DNA of 64,000 nucleotides from Actinoplanes sp. DH11 (GCF_020873875.1 NZ_JAHWGU010000033.1:32529-96528), one strand, 5' to 3'; positions 11,456 to 19,087 are shown, counted from the stretch's first letter. Made by a program: numbers and translations. The notes: generated from the sequence alone by a model not told the origin.

Positions 11456-12562
11456 GTGGAGGACGAAGTCACCGAAAAGGACCACGTTCCGGCGGCCCGG
11501 GACGCCGAACCGCTCCGGGCCCCGGAGCCGGCGCCACCGGGCTCGCCGTGGTCCCAGCCCTTGCAACGACCCGCACCGCCGGTCGAGGTGAAGGCGCCGC
11601 CGTCGCTCGACGAACCCGCCCCGGACCTGGACGCGCCGACCGCCGAGGAGTTCGCTCGCCGCCGGCTGGCCCGTCCGACGCAGCAGACCGCCACCATGGG
11701 CGTCCGGGCGATGCTGCAGAAGGGCACGCTGGGCCTGGTGAAGTTGCCGCCGGGCCGGCGTGAGGTCGAGTTCCGGCAGGACGTCGAGACGGTCCGGCGG
11801 AACTTCGGCGGGCTGCGGCAGGTCACCGTGGTGAACCCGAAGGGCGGCGCCGGCAAGACGGTGGCGGTCCTGCTGCTCGCGATGACGTTCGGGCAGAAAC
11901 GCGGCGGGTACGTGCTGGCCTGGGACAACAACGAGACCCAGGGCACCCTCGGGATGCGGGCGCAGCAGGACTTCCACAGCCGCACGGTGCGCGACATGAT
12001 GCGCGACCTGCACCTGTTCCAGGGGGCGCAGGGCCGGATCGGCGACCTGTCGCAGTACGTCCGCTCACAGGGCGAGGGCATGTTCGACGTGCTCGCCTCG
12101 GACGAGTCGGCCACCGCCGGCGAGATGCTGACCGCCGGCGCGTTCGCCCAGATCCGGGACGTGGTCAGCCGCTTCTACAAGCTGATCTTCGTGGACACCG
12201 GCAACAACGTCCGGGCGGAGAACTGGCAGGCCGCGATGGACGCCACCGACCAGCTGGTGATCACCATGTCGGCGCGCAACGACTCGGCGGAGACCGCCGC
12301 GCGGATGCTCGACCATCTGGAGCAGACCGGCCGGCGCCGGCTGGTGCGGCGGGCCGTCACCGTGGTGACCATGCCGCCCACCCGCAAGGACATCGACCTG
12401 CCGGCGATCCAGCGGCATTTCGCGGGACGGACCCGGGTGGTGCTGCTGGCGCCGTACGAGAAGCTTGTCGACTCGGGCGAGCCGCTGCGGTACAGCGCCC
12501 TCTCGGCAGGCACCCGGGACGCCTGGCTGAAGATCGCCGCCTCGGTCGCCGAAGGGCTGTGA
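11456..12562 (+). CDS. MinD/ParA-like P-loop ATPase with proline-rich N-terminus
   Basis: In this 368-residue protein, residues 1-80 are Pro/Glu-rich and probably disordered. Residues 120-368 form a SIMIBI-class ATPase with the deviant Walker A NPKGGAGKT (127-135), the switch-like AWDNNETQG, and FVDTGNN as Walker B region. GTG start at 11456 with a good AGGGGAGG. The combination of a proline-rich N-terminus and a MinD-like domain is seen in actinobacterial proteins linked to type VII secretion (EspI-like) and in chromosome or polar positioning factors. No ESX genes or ParB lie nearby, so the role stays open. It lies 54 bp after the pseudokinase-like gene and is probably in the same transcript. 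Confidence 0.85.
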   Translation: MEDEVTEKDHVPAARDAEPLRAPEPAPPGSPWSQPLQRPAPPVEVKAPPSLDEPAPDLDAPTAEEFARRRLARPTQQTATMGVRAMLQKGTLGLVKLPPGRREVEFRQDVETVRRNFGGLRQVTVVNPKGGAGKTVAVLLLAMTFGQKRGGYVLAWDNNETQGTLGMRAQQDFHSRTVRDMMRDLHLFQGAQGRIGDLSQYVRSQGEGMFDVLASDESATAGEMLTAGAFAQIRDVVSRFYKLIFVDTGNNVRAENWQAAMDATDQLVITMSARNDSAETAARMLDHLEQTGRRRLVRRAVTVVTMPPTRKDIDLPAIQRHFAGRTRVVLLAPYEKLVDSGEPLRYSALSAGTRDAWLKIAASVAEGL

Positions 12563-12660
12563 GCGCGGCGTAAGCCGCCGCGCGGCGCAGAGTTATGAGC
12601 CCGGCGCAGGCCGCCGCGCGGTGAGCCAGACGCGGGCTGCCGCGCGGCGCAGGACAGGCC
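12561..12660. repeat. Three imperfect GC-rich tandem copies after the ATPase gene
   Basis: Copies begin at about 12561, 12597 and 12623. Each has a GAGC-start followed by a GCCGCCGCGCGG core. The first copy overlaps the stop codon of the preceding gene. Unit length varies from about 26 to 38 bp. Confidence 0.6.
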
Positions 12661-12667
12661 GCAGGGT

Positions 12668-12700
12668 CGTGAGCCCGGCCCGGGACCGGCCGGGCTCACG
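12668..12700. terminator. Bidirectional hairpin between converging genes
   Basis: A perfect 13-bp stem (CGTGAGCCCGGCC and complement) with a 7-nt loop lies 8 bp before the DUF3151 stop. Confidence 0.7.
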
Positions 12701-12707
12701 ACGTCGG

Positions 12708-13142
12708 TCAGGTCAGGGCGTCGGCGGCGGCGGGGTCGCTGTCGCGGAGGAACTGGGCGCACCGGGCGGCCTCGTCGGCCTCGCCGATCGCGGCGGCGGC
12801 CAGCGAGAGGGTGTGCAGGCAGCGCAGGAAGCCCTGGTTGGGTTCGTGCGACCAGGGCACCGGGCCGTGACCCTTCCAGCCGTTGCGGCGCAGGGCGTCC
12901 AGGCCGCGGTGGTAACCGGTGCGCGCATACGCGTACGCCGTGACCGGCTCACCGGCGGCGAGCGCACCGGCGGCCAGGGGCGCCCAGGCGGCACTGTAGG
13001 CGGGGAACTTGGCGGCGACCGCCTTGTAGGCCTCGGCGGTGCCGGTGGCGGCCGCGTCGGCGAGGGCTTCGTCGGCCACTGCGTCGGCGGGCAGTCGGGT
13101 GGCCGGCGGCTCGGGAAGGAGGTTCTGCATGACCTCATTCAA
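12708..13142 (-). CDS. DUF3151 family protein
   Basis: This 144-residue protein carries the conserved actinobacterial DUF3151 signature GWKGHGPVPWSHEPNQGFLR, with a helical N-terminal half containing TPR-like Ala-rich helices. Function is unknown. Two starts are possible: the ATG at 13142 or a second in-frame ATG at 13130, which gives MQNLLPEPPATRLP, the form more usual in the family. A GAGG lies too close to the second ATG to decide. It is transcribed as a single gene toward the hairpin at 12668. Confidence 0.85.
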   Translation of the reverse strand: MNEVMQNLLPEPPATRLPADAVADEALADAAATGTAEAYKAVAAKFPAYSAAWAPLAAGALAAGEPVTAYAYARTGYHRGLDALRRNGWKGHGPVPWSHEPNQGFLRCLHTLSLAAAAIGEADEAARCAQFLRDSDPAAADALT

Positions 13143-13207
13143 CCGGTCCGGCGAGGGTTAATTCCGCTCCGCCCGGCGTTTCGCGCGGGGAATCGCCGGG
13201 CGGCCGG

Positions 13208-14197
13208 TCAGTCCCAGGCCTTGCCGAGACGGAACAGGCGGTCCGCGTACTCGATCTGGGTCTGCCACTCGGCCGGCCACGCGCTGAGCCCGAGCGACGC
13301 GCCCGCGAAGGCACCCGCCAGGCAGGCGATCGAGTCGGAGTCGCCGGACGAGGCCGCGCCCCGGCCGAGGACCGCGACCGGCTCGTCCGGCGAGATCAAG
13401 TAGACGTAGAGCGCCGTCGCCAGCGCCTCCTCGGCGATCCAGCCGGCGCCGGTCGCCAGGCACGGGTCGCCGTCGTGGTCGCCGGCCGCGAGCGCCGTCG
13501 CCACCCGGTCCAACGCGACCGCGCACTCGTCCCAGCCGCGGGCGATGAACTCCTCCGGCGACGTCACCGAGGGTTGCTGCCAAAGATCGCCGAGCCAGTC
13601 ACCGTGGTAGACCTCGCGCTGCTCCGCGCAGCGCTCCCGCAGGGCTGCGAGCAGGCGATGCGGCTCCAGGCCACCCCGCAACCACCAGCAGGCGTACGCG
13701 GTGAGCTCACTCGCCGCCAAGCCGGTGGGATGACCGTGCGTGAGGGCCGCCTGAAGCTGGGCCGCACCGGAGCGCTGCTCGTCACTCAGCCCCGGGACCA
13801 GGCCGATCGGCGTGACCCGCATGTTCGCCCCGCACCCTTTCGACCCCGTCTGAGTGGCCTGCACCCAGGGTCGGCCGTCGGCCAGGGCCGCGCAGGCCCG
13901 CAGGCAGGTCATGCCCGGGGCCCGGTCGTTCTCCGGGCTGGCCGCCCACTCCAGGAACCGGCGCCGCAGCACCGGTTCGAACGCCTCAGGCGTGAGGTCA
14001 CGGACCTCGAGGAGCGCCTCACCGACGGCCAGCCCCATCTGGGTGTCGTCGGTGACGAGCGCCGGCTCGCCCTCGAGCTGACGTGGACCGCCCGGGCCGT
14101 AACGGGCGACGATCTCCGCGTACGGCCGGAACTCGGTCGGCTTCCCGAGCGAGTCCCCGTACGCCAACCCGAAGAGCGATCCCGACGCAGCACGCAT
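13208..14197 (-). CDS. ADP-ribosylglycohydrolase family protein
   Basis: This 329-residue ARH/DraG-fold enzyme is predicted to hydrolyse ADP-ribose linkages or related N-glycosidic bonds. The dinuclear metal ligands are visible in GDSLG (14-18), TDDTQM (49-54) and GDSDSIACLAG (from 285). All key Asp residues appear intact, so it should be active. The substrate is unknown: ADP-ribosylated protein, nucleic acid or a free nucleotide. No mono-ADP-ribosyltransferase is adjacent. The ATG at 14195-14197 lies 6 nt after TAGAGT on the minus strand with no Shine-Dalgarno, which suggests a leaderless transcript. It is divergent from a LOG-family gene across 76 bp. Confidence 0.88.
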   Translation of the reverse strand: MRAASGSLFGLAYGDSLGKPTEFRPYAEIVARYGPGGPRQLEGEPALVTDDTQMGLAVGEALLEVRDLTPEAFEPVLRRRFLEWAASPENDRAPGMTCLRACAALADGRPWVQATQTGSKGCGANMRVTPIGLVPGLSDEQRSGAAQLQAALTHGHPTGLAASELTAYACWWLRGGLEPHRLLAALRERCAEQREVYHGDWLGDLWQQPSVTSPEEFIARGWDECAVALDRVATALAAGDHDGDPCLATGAGWIAEEALATALYVYLISPDEPVAVLGRGAASSGDSDSIACLAGAFAGASLGLSAWPAEWQTQIEYADRLFRLGKAWD

Positions 14198-14273
14198 GCG
14201 ACAACTCTAGGCAGGCCGTCAACAAGGCGGACCCGGCGGACCGGTGTGGTCGGGCACGCGCAAGATGGACCAC

Positions 14274-15461
14274 ATGCCCGATCCGTTACAGCCCGTCCTC
14301 GGCGGCGACGAACCGTTCGACGCGACCGAGTCCGAGGTCGAGTCCCGCGCCGAACTGGACGCCCTGCTCACCAAACACACCCTCGCCGGCCTGGTGGTCC
14401 TCGGCCTGCGCCTGGACCGGGACCCGCCCGACCTGTCCGGCGTCGACGTGCACGACACCCTCTTCGTCGGCTGCGAGTTCACCGGCCCGGACGTCGAGAC
14501 CGACCTGATCCGCCGTGGCGCGCACGTGATCCCGGCGTTCGACGGGCGGCCCTACCCGACTCATCCGGCCGTCCTCTACACACCCGAGGACCTGTCCGCC
14601 GGTTTCGCCGACTCCGGGTTCGCCGGCATGTACGACACCCTCGTCTACGACCACTTCGTGGCGCACGGCGGAGCGGTACCGGACGTGCGGGAGGCGCTGG
14701 CGCAGCGGCTGCACGACGCCGGCATCGACAACGCCCTCGGCAAGGCGCTCGCGGCGTGGGCTTCGGTGCACGGCCACGAGGGCGCGGTCGGCATCATGGG
14801 CGGGCATGCGGCACCCCGTGGCTCGTCGGCCTACCGGATGGCGGCCGAGCTGGCGCAGCGGCTGGCCGGCGCGGGCCGGCTGATCGTCACCGGCGGCGGG
14901 CCGGGCGTGATGGAGGCGGCGAACCTCGGTGCGTACTTCGCCTCCCGTGACGCGGACGAGCTGGGCGCGGCGATCGACCTGCTCGCGGCGGCACCGCACT
15001 TCGACGACCACGAGCCGTTCACGGCGGCGGCGCTCACCGTGCGCCGGACGTACCCGCTGCCCGAACTGGATCTGGCCGGCAAGCTCAAGCACGGCGGTCT
15101 GGCCCTGCCCACCTGGCTGTACGGGCACGAACCGGCCAACCTGTTCGCCGGGCAGATCGGCAAGTACTTCTCCAACGCGGTCCGGGAGGACTCAATCCTG
15201 CGGCTGGCCCGGGGCGGCATCGTGTTCGCCCCCGGCTGGGCCGGCACCGTCCAGGAGATCTTCCAGGCGGCGACGAAGACGTTCTACGCCACCGACGGGC
15301 CGTCCGGGGCGTACGTGTTCCTCGGCGCCGAACACTGGTCGGCGCTGCCCGTCGCCGACCTGCTGCGCCCGCTGCTGGCCCGGTCACCGCACGGCGACCA
15401 GTCCGGCCTGATCGTGGTCACCGACTCCCTGGACGAGGCGATGGCGGCCCTGGTCGGCTGA
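14274..15461 (+). CDS. LOG-family (lysine-decarboxylase-like) Rossmann nucleotide-binding protein
   Basis: The product is 395 residues. The C-terminal two-thirds is a TIGR00730/LOG-type domain with GGGPGVMEAANLG (from 207) and PGWAGTVQE (320-328), the latter replacing the usual PGGxGTxxE. The ~160-residue N-terminal extension is not recognised. Classical LOG proteins are phosphoribohydrolases that cleave nucleoside monophosphates to base plus ribose 5-phosphate. The Gly-to-Trp change in the active-site loop makes the exact activity uncertain. In-frame ATGs lie at 14265 and 14274. The second is 7 nt after CAAGAT with no Shine-Dalgarno, so I prefer a leaderless start there. Divergent from the ADP-ribosylglycohydrolase. 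Confidence 0.8.
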   Translation: MPDPLQPVLGGDEPFDATESEVESRAELDALLTKHTLAGLVVLGLRLDRDPPDLSGVDVHDTLFVGCEFTGPDVETDLIRRGAHVIPAFDGRPYPTHPAVLYTPEDLSAGFADSGFAGMYDTLVYDHFVAHGGAVPDVREALAQRLHDAGIDNALGKALAAWASVHGHEGAVGIMGGHAAPRGSSAYRMAAELAQRLAGAGRLIVTGGGPGVMEAANLGAYFASRDADELGAAIDLLAAAPHFDDHEPFTAAALTVRRTYPLPELDLAGKLKHGGLALPTWLYGHEPANLFAGQIGKYFSNAVREDSILRLARGGIVFAPGWAGTVQEIFQAATKTFYATDGPSGAYVFLGAEHWSALPVADLLRPLLARSPHGDQSGLIVVTDSLDEAMAALVG

Positions 15462-15462
15462 A

Positions 15463-15909
15463 GTGGCGGCGATCCCGCACACTGCCGGTCATGGCGGTCG
15501 TCTGGTAGTCATCTTCGCGGTACTGGCCGCCTTCGTCGCTGTCATGGCCGCCGCGGCGAGGCAGGCGGCGAAGCAGCGCCCGGACCGACCAGGCCGCTCC
15601 CCGAGCAACAGCGGGTCGACGCTGTCGTACCTCGGACCGGTGGACTCCGGCGGCCACTCGGATCGGGGCTCGGATCCGGGTCCGAGGTCCACCACCGGCC
15701 CCGGCTCCAGCTCCAGCTCCGGCCCGGATTCCGGCTTGGACGCGGGAGGCGGCGCCGGGCCGGGAGGCGGCTCGGAGAGCGGCTCGGGAGGCGGCTCGGA
15801 GAGCGGCTCGGGAGGCGGCTCGGAGAGCGGCTCGGGAGGCGGCTCGGAGAGCGGCTCGGGAGGCGGCTCGGGAGGCGGCTCGGACGGCTGGAGCTTCAGC
15901 TGGGACTGA
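15463..15909 (+). CDS. Small single-helix membrane protein with Ser/Gly repeat tail
   Basis: The 148-residue product starts at a GTG one base after the LOG-gene stop, so it may be translationally coupled. A hydrophobic helix at residues ~14-32 is followed by a basic segment (RQAAKQRPDRPGR) and a low-complexity Ser/Gly tail with four identical SESGSGGG units. It ends in DGWSFSWD. It is paralogous to the next gene: both begin with the same codons (GTG GCG, then CCG CAC ACT GC) and share upstream sequence. The function is unknown. The perfect repeats suggest recent expansion. Confidence 0.65.
   Translation: MAAIPHTAGHGGRLVVIFAVLAAFVAVMAAAARQAAKQRPDRPGRSPSNSGSTLSYLGPVDSGGHSDRGSDPGPRSTTGPGSSSSSGPDSGLDAGGGAGPGGGSESGSGGGSESGSGGGSESGSGGGSESGSGGGSGGGSDGWSFSWD
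15769..15876 (+). repeat. Perfect 24-bp tandem repeat inside the coding region
   Basis: Four identical 24-bp copies (15769, 15793, 15817, 15841) plus a half copy encode the SESGSGGG units. The unit length is divisible by three, so copy-number change keeps the frame. Confidence 0.9.
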
Positions 15910-15956
15910 CCCCGTCGCCGGACCCGGCGAGGCGAGGGTGGCCCTGGTCGGGTGAG

Positions 15957-16319
15957 GTGGCGGTGATGCCGCACACTGCGGTCATGGTGAGCTTCGTGGT
16001 CGTCTTCTTCGCGCTGGTGGCTCTCTTCGTCTTCGGGATCATGGCCACCGCAGCGGTGCTGATCTTCCGAGCCGTGAAGCGGGGCCGCGATTACGGTCCG
16101 ATCCGGCACGGCCGTTCCCGGCACCACGGTTCGTCGTGGTCGCACGGCGGGTCGTCGCATGGCGGGTCATCGGATTCCGGGGCCGTCCAGGACTACTCGG
16201 ACTCCGGTTCCAGCTCCGACGGCGGCTGGGGCGGCTGGGGCGGAAGCTCCTCCGACTCCGGCAGCAGCGGCGGCGGGGACAGCGGCGGAGGAGGCGGAGG
16301 CGGCGGAGGAGGCGACTGA
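15957..16319 (+). CDS. Small single-helix membrane protein with Gly/Ser tail (paralogue of the preceding gene)
   Basis: This 120-residue protein has a hydrophobic helix at residues ~10-38, a basic segment (FRAVKRGRDYGPIRHGRSR), and a His/Ser/Gly tail ending in a run of glycines and Asp. The start may be the GTG at 15957 or the ATGs at 15966 or 15984. Bases from about 15925 to 15990 closely match 15433-15500, including a remnant of the 3' end of the LOG gene, so this gene arose by tandem duplication of its neighbour. The function is unknown. The Gly-rich tail resembles those of TPM-type membrane proteins, but no TPM domain is present. Confidence 0.65.
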   Translation: MAVMPHTAVMVSFVVVFFALVALFVFGIMATAAVLIFRAVKRGRDYGPIRHGRSRHHGSSWSHGGSSHGGSSDSGAVQDYSDSGSSSDGGWGGWGGSSSDSGSSGGGDSGGGGGGGGGGD

Positions 16320-16322
16320 TCC

Positions 16323-16875
16323 GCTCTGTCGGACAAAGGATCGGCCCTGCCTCGAGTCTGGCGCCGGCGCGCTCCTGCACCGACGCGGCGTGTACGACTG
16401 CCCTGGGATGCCGCCGCTCGGTCGATCGCCGCGCCCGGTGCACCACGATGCCGGGGGCCGCATGGGGACGGCGTTCGGCGGGCACCAGCACGAGGATCGC
16501 ACCGGCCCTTCCTCGACCAGCCCGAGCACCTCGGCCACAGGAATCGGCCGCAGGACTCGGCCGCGGAGCTGGACCGCAAAACTCGCCGCGGAGCTCGGCC
16601 ACAGAGCTCGGCTACAGAGCTCGGCCACAGAGCTCGGCCGCGGAGCGGTGCGACAGCAGGGCGCCCCTACCAGCCGAAAGCATCGCCGCCCAGCGCATCA
16701 CCGGCCGCGGCACCTCACCGGTGAAGGTGGCGTAGACGCCCCGGTACAGCCGAGGCCACCGCCCCGACCGGTGCAGGTTACGGATGGTGTCGGCGCTCAG
16801 ACCGGCCTGCCGCGCCTGCGCTGTGGTGATCACGCCACGCTGACGGCGCTTGATGTCTTCGAGGTTTGCTGCCAT
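16323..16875 (-). pseudogene. Decayed AbiEi-type (type IV antitoxin-like) gene
   Basis: From an ATG at 16875 the minus strand encodes MAANLEDIKRRQRGVITTAQ and RNLHRSGRWPRLYRGVYAT, the typical N-terminal winged-helix of AbiEi-like proteins. Farther on LVLVPAERRPHAAPGIVVHR appears, which matches the next conserved part of this family. Between them a nine-unit 13-bp minisatellite interrupts the gene. A TAG in its second unit (16612-16614) stops translation. An alternative frame reading AEVLGLVEEGPV implies an additional one-base loss near 16500. The C-terminal nuclease-like half is absent, cut off where the duplicated small membrane gene ends. No intact AbiEii partner is present. Such stand-alone AbiEi-like genes are common and often degrade in actinomycetes. 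Confidence 0.7.
16529..16645 (-). repeat. 13-bp minisatellite, about nine copies
   Basis: On the minus strand the unit is GCCGAGCTCTGTG with increasing divergence away from the gene start. About nine units span 117 bp, so the total keeps frame while the unit itself does not. One G-to-A change creates the in-frame TAG. Confidence 0.8.
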
Positions 16876-17153
16876 GCGAGCGAGGTTCCGCCCCGGTAAC
16901 CGAGATCGCCACGTGGTCTGTGGAGAGGCGGGGAATGTGGACAACGCTTACGTGGAGTCTGGTGGGTGTCATAGGCCCCACTACCAACCACAAACCCCTT
17001 CCTGCCCTCCCCACCGCACTCCAAGATCGCAGCGCGGGGTGGGTGAGGCGGCGCGCGCTGGGAGGCGGCCCACGTTTGGGGGCGGCCCACGTGGGGGGCG
17101 GCGCAACTGGGAAGCGATGCCCTGGAGCGACGCGCGCTGAGACCGGCGCACGC

Positions 17154-17329
17154 TGGGACCCCGCACTGGGCGCGAGGCGCACGCTGGCGCGACGCGCTCA
17201 AACCGGCACACGCGGAGACCCGCGCGCGCTGGACCCCGCACTGGGCGCGAGGCGCACCCTGGCGCGACGCGCTCAAACCGGCACACGCGGAAACCCGCGC
17301 GCGCTGGACCCCGCACTGAGCGCGACGCG
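17154..17329. repeat. 75/76-bp tandem repeat, two full copies plus a partial third
   Basis: Units begin at 17154, 17230 and 17305 with TGGACCCCGCACTGGGCGCG (one extra G in the first). The first two are almost identical over their whole length; the third breaks off after about 25 bp. No spacers, so this is not CRISPR. Confidence 0.85.
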
Positions 17330-17340
17330 CACGCAGAGAG

Positions 17341-17388
17341 CGGCACCCCCAGAAAGCCGCACCCCCAGATAGCCGCACACCCAGAAAG
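17341..17388. repeat. 16-bp tandem repeat, three copies
   Basis: Three near-identical 16-bp units of the form CCGCACCCCCAGAAAG lie directly after the 75-bp array, followed by a partial fourth. Confidence 0.7.
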
Positions 17389-17436
17389 CCGCCCAGTCGG
17401 GCGACGCCCGCTCGGGGCACCTGCATGGACCCGGCC

Positions 17437-18012
17437 TCAGGCCACGTGGACCCGGCGCCAGTGCACTGCCGGCAGCTCGGCCTCGGGCACGTCGGTCAGC
17501 CCGTTCTCGTCCATCGCGTTGTAGATCGCGAGGCGCGCGCCGTCGAAGAGGAACTCGACGGCGTGCAGCACTCGCGGCCGCCAGTCCGCCGATGTGGTCC
17601 GTTCGATGATGTTCACTGCCCGCAGTGGACGGCCCCGGGCTCGGCGCAGGGCGGTGTGCGGGTCGGCGCGCCAGTCGAAATGTTCGTACCAGTCGACCGG
17701 CTGCGCCATGTCGATCTGATCCCAGGTTATCGCGCACTCGTCGAACTTACGGTGCGTGATCTCGACGCGACTCAGTCCGAAGTCGAGGATGACCGGGCCG
17801 TCGGCGAACCAGCCGCGCTGGGCGACGTCCCACATCAGCCAGCTTGATCGCAGTCGACGGCCGATGAGCCGCACGAACATGTGTCGATGAGTCGCGGCGA
17901 GGGCCTCGGCATCGTGATGCCACTCAGGTTTCCAGCCCTCGATTCCGAGCACGATCACCGTCCCGCCGATCTTGACGTTCGATCGTACCCATGCCGCTGT
18001 GTCACGGCGCAA
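17437..18012 (-). CDS. Hypothetical protein
   Basis: The frame has normal codon bias and a globular composition of up to 191 residues (for example SWLMWDVAQRGWFADGP, VDWYEHFDWRADPHTALRR, AVEFLFDGARLAIYNAMDE). No signal peptide or membrane helix is seen and I do not recognise a family. The longest start is a TTG at 18012 with no Shine-Dalgarno, so the true start is uncertain and may be 10-20 residues downstream. It follows the fba terminator on the same strand, so it probably has its own promoter or depends on read-through. Confidence 0.65.
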   Translation of the reverse strand: MRRDTAAWVRSNVKIGGTVIVLGIEGWKPEWHHDAEALAATHRHMFVRLIGRRLRSSWLMWDVAQRGWFADGPVILDFGLSRVEITHRKFDECAITWDQIDMAQPVDWYEHFDWRADPHTALRRARGRPLRAVNIIERTTSADWRPRVLHAVEFLFDGARLAIYNAMDENGLTDVPEAELPAVHWRRVHVA

Positions 18013-18017
18013 GACAA

Positions 18018-18053
18018 CGACGGCCGGTCCCCGCCATCGGGGACCGGCCGTCG
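18018..18053 (-). terminator. fba terminator
   Basis: A perfect 15-bp stem (CGACGGCCGGTCCCC and complement) around a 6-nt loop, 9 bp past the fba stop. Confidence 0.8.
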
Positions 18054-18061
18054 CCGATCGA

Positions 18062-19087
18062 TTACTTCGAGAGAGTGGTTCCGGTCGAGCGGAGGTGCTC
18101 GCACGCCTCGACGACGCGCTTGGCCAGACCGTTCTCGGCGAGCTTGCCCCAGGCGCGCGGGTCGTACGCCTTCTTGTTGCCGACCTCGCCGTCGATCTTC
18201 AGGACGCCGTCGTAGTTCTTCATGATGTGGTCGGCGACCGGGCGGGTGTACGCGTACTGCGTGTCCGTGTCGATGTTCATCTTGACCACACCGAAGTCCA
18301 GGGCGCCGTGGATCTCGGAGAGCAGCGAGCCCGAGCCACCGTGGAAGACCAGGTCGAACGGCTTCTCCTTGCCGTACTTGGCGCCGACCGCCTCCTGGAT
18401 CTCCTTGAGGATCTCCGGACGCAGCTTGACGTTGCCCGGCTTGTAGACGCCGTGCACGTTGCCGAAGGTCAGGGCCGTCATGTAGCGGCCCTTCTCGCCC
18501 AGGCCGAGCGCGGCAGCGGTGGCCAGGCCGTCCTCGACAGTGGAGTACAGCTTGTCGTCGATCGCGGCGGAGACGCCGTCCTCCTCGCCACCGACCACGC
18601 CGACCTCGATCTCGAGGATGATCTTCGCAGCCGCGGCGTCGGCCAGCAGCTCCTCAGCGATCTGGAGGTTCTCGTCCAGCGGCACGGCCGAGCCGTCCCA
18701 CATGTGCGACTGGAACAGCGGGGCGAGGCCCTTGGCGACGCGCTCCTTGGAGATCGCGAGCAGCGGGCGGACGTACCCGTCGAGCTTGTTCTTCGGGCAG
18801 TGGTCGGTGTGCAGCGCGATGTTGATCGGGTAGTTCTTCGCGACCTCGGTGGCGAACTCGGCCAGCGCGACGGCGCCCGTGATCATGTTCTTCACGGTCG
18901 GGCCGGAGACGTACTCCGCGCCACCGGTGGAGATCTGGATGATGCCGTCGCTGCCGGCCTCAGCGAAGCCCTGCAGGGCCGCGTTGAGCGTCTGCGAGGA
19001 CGTCACGTTGATCGCCGGGTAAGCGAACGCGCCGGCCTTGGCGCGATCGATCATCTCGGCGTAGACCTCGGGGGAAGCGATAGGCAT
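18062..19087 (-). CDS. fbaA: Class II fructose-bisphosphate aldolase
   Basis: This 341-residue zinc enzyme of glycolysis and gluconeogenesis interconverts fructose 1,6-bisphosphate with DHAP and glyceraldehyde 3-phosphate. Metal and catalytic residues are in ALHTDHCPKN (about 91-100). EIEVGVVGGEEDGV and VFHGGSGS are the other class II signatures. The ATG at 19085-19087 is preceded by AAGGAG at good spacing. It is a single gene with its own terminator. Codon bias is strong (almost all C/G third positions), as expected for high expression. Confidence 0.96.
   Translation of the reverse strand: MPIASPEVYAEMIDRAKAGAFAYPAINVTSSQTLNAALQGFAEAGSDGIIQISTGGAEYVSGPTVKNMITGAVALAEFATEVAKNYPINIALHTDHCPKNKLDGYVRPLLAISKERVAKGLAPLFQSHMWDGSAVPLDENLQIAEELLADAAAAKIILEIEVGVVGGEEDGVSAAIDDKLYSTVEDGLATAAALGLGEKGRYMTALTFGNVHGVYKPGNVKLRPEILKEIQEAVGAKYGKEKPFDLVFHGGSGSLLSEIHGALDFGVVKMNIDTDTQYAYTRPVADHIMKNYDGVLKIDGEVGNKKAYDPRAWGKLAENGLAKRVVEACEHLRSTGTTLSK

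Larger units (their letters stand above)
16876..17436. other. Gene-free, repeat-rich 560-bp segment
   Basis: I see no convincing gene here; the open frames have repeat-driven composition. Contents: a 17-bp doublet around GGCGGCCCACGT at about 17063-17100, a 75/76-bp tandem repeat (17154-17329) and a 16-bp repeat (17341-17388). The left part (16900-17010) has lower GC and no recognisable promoter. Confidence 0.6.

Noticed and set aside
17154..17388. Possible CRISPR array
   Set aside because: Repeats are directly abutting with no unique spacers, units are 75 and 16 bp, and no cas genes are nearby.
16830..17426. 198-codon minus-strand Cys/Ala/Arg-rich frame
   Set aside because: Its sequence is the direct product of the 75-bp tandem repeats and overlaps the AbiEi-like pseudogene start.
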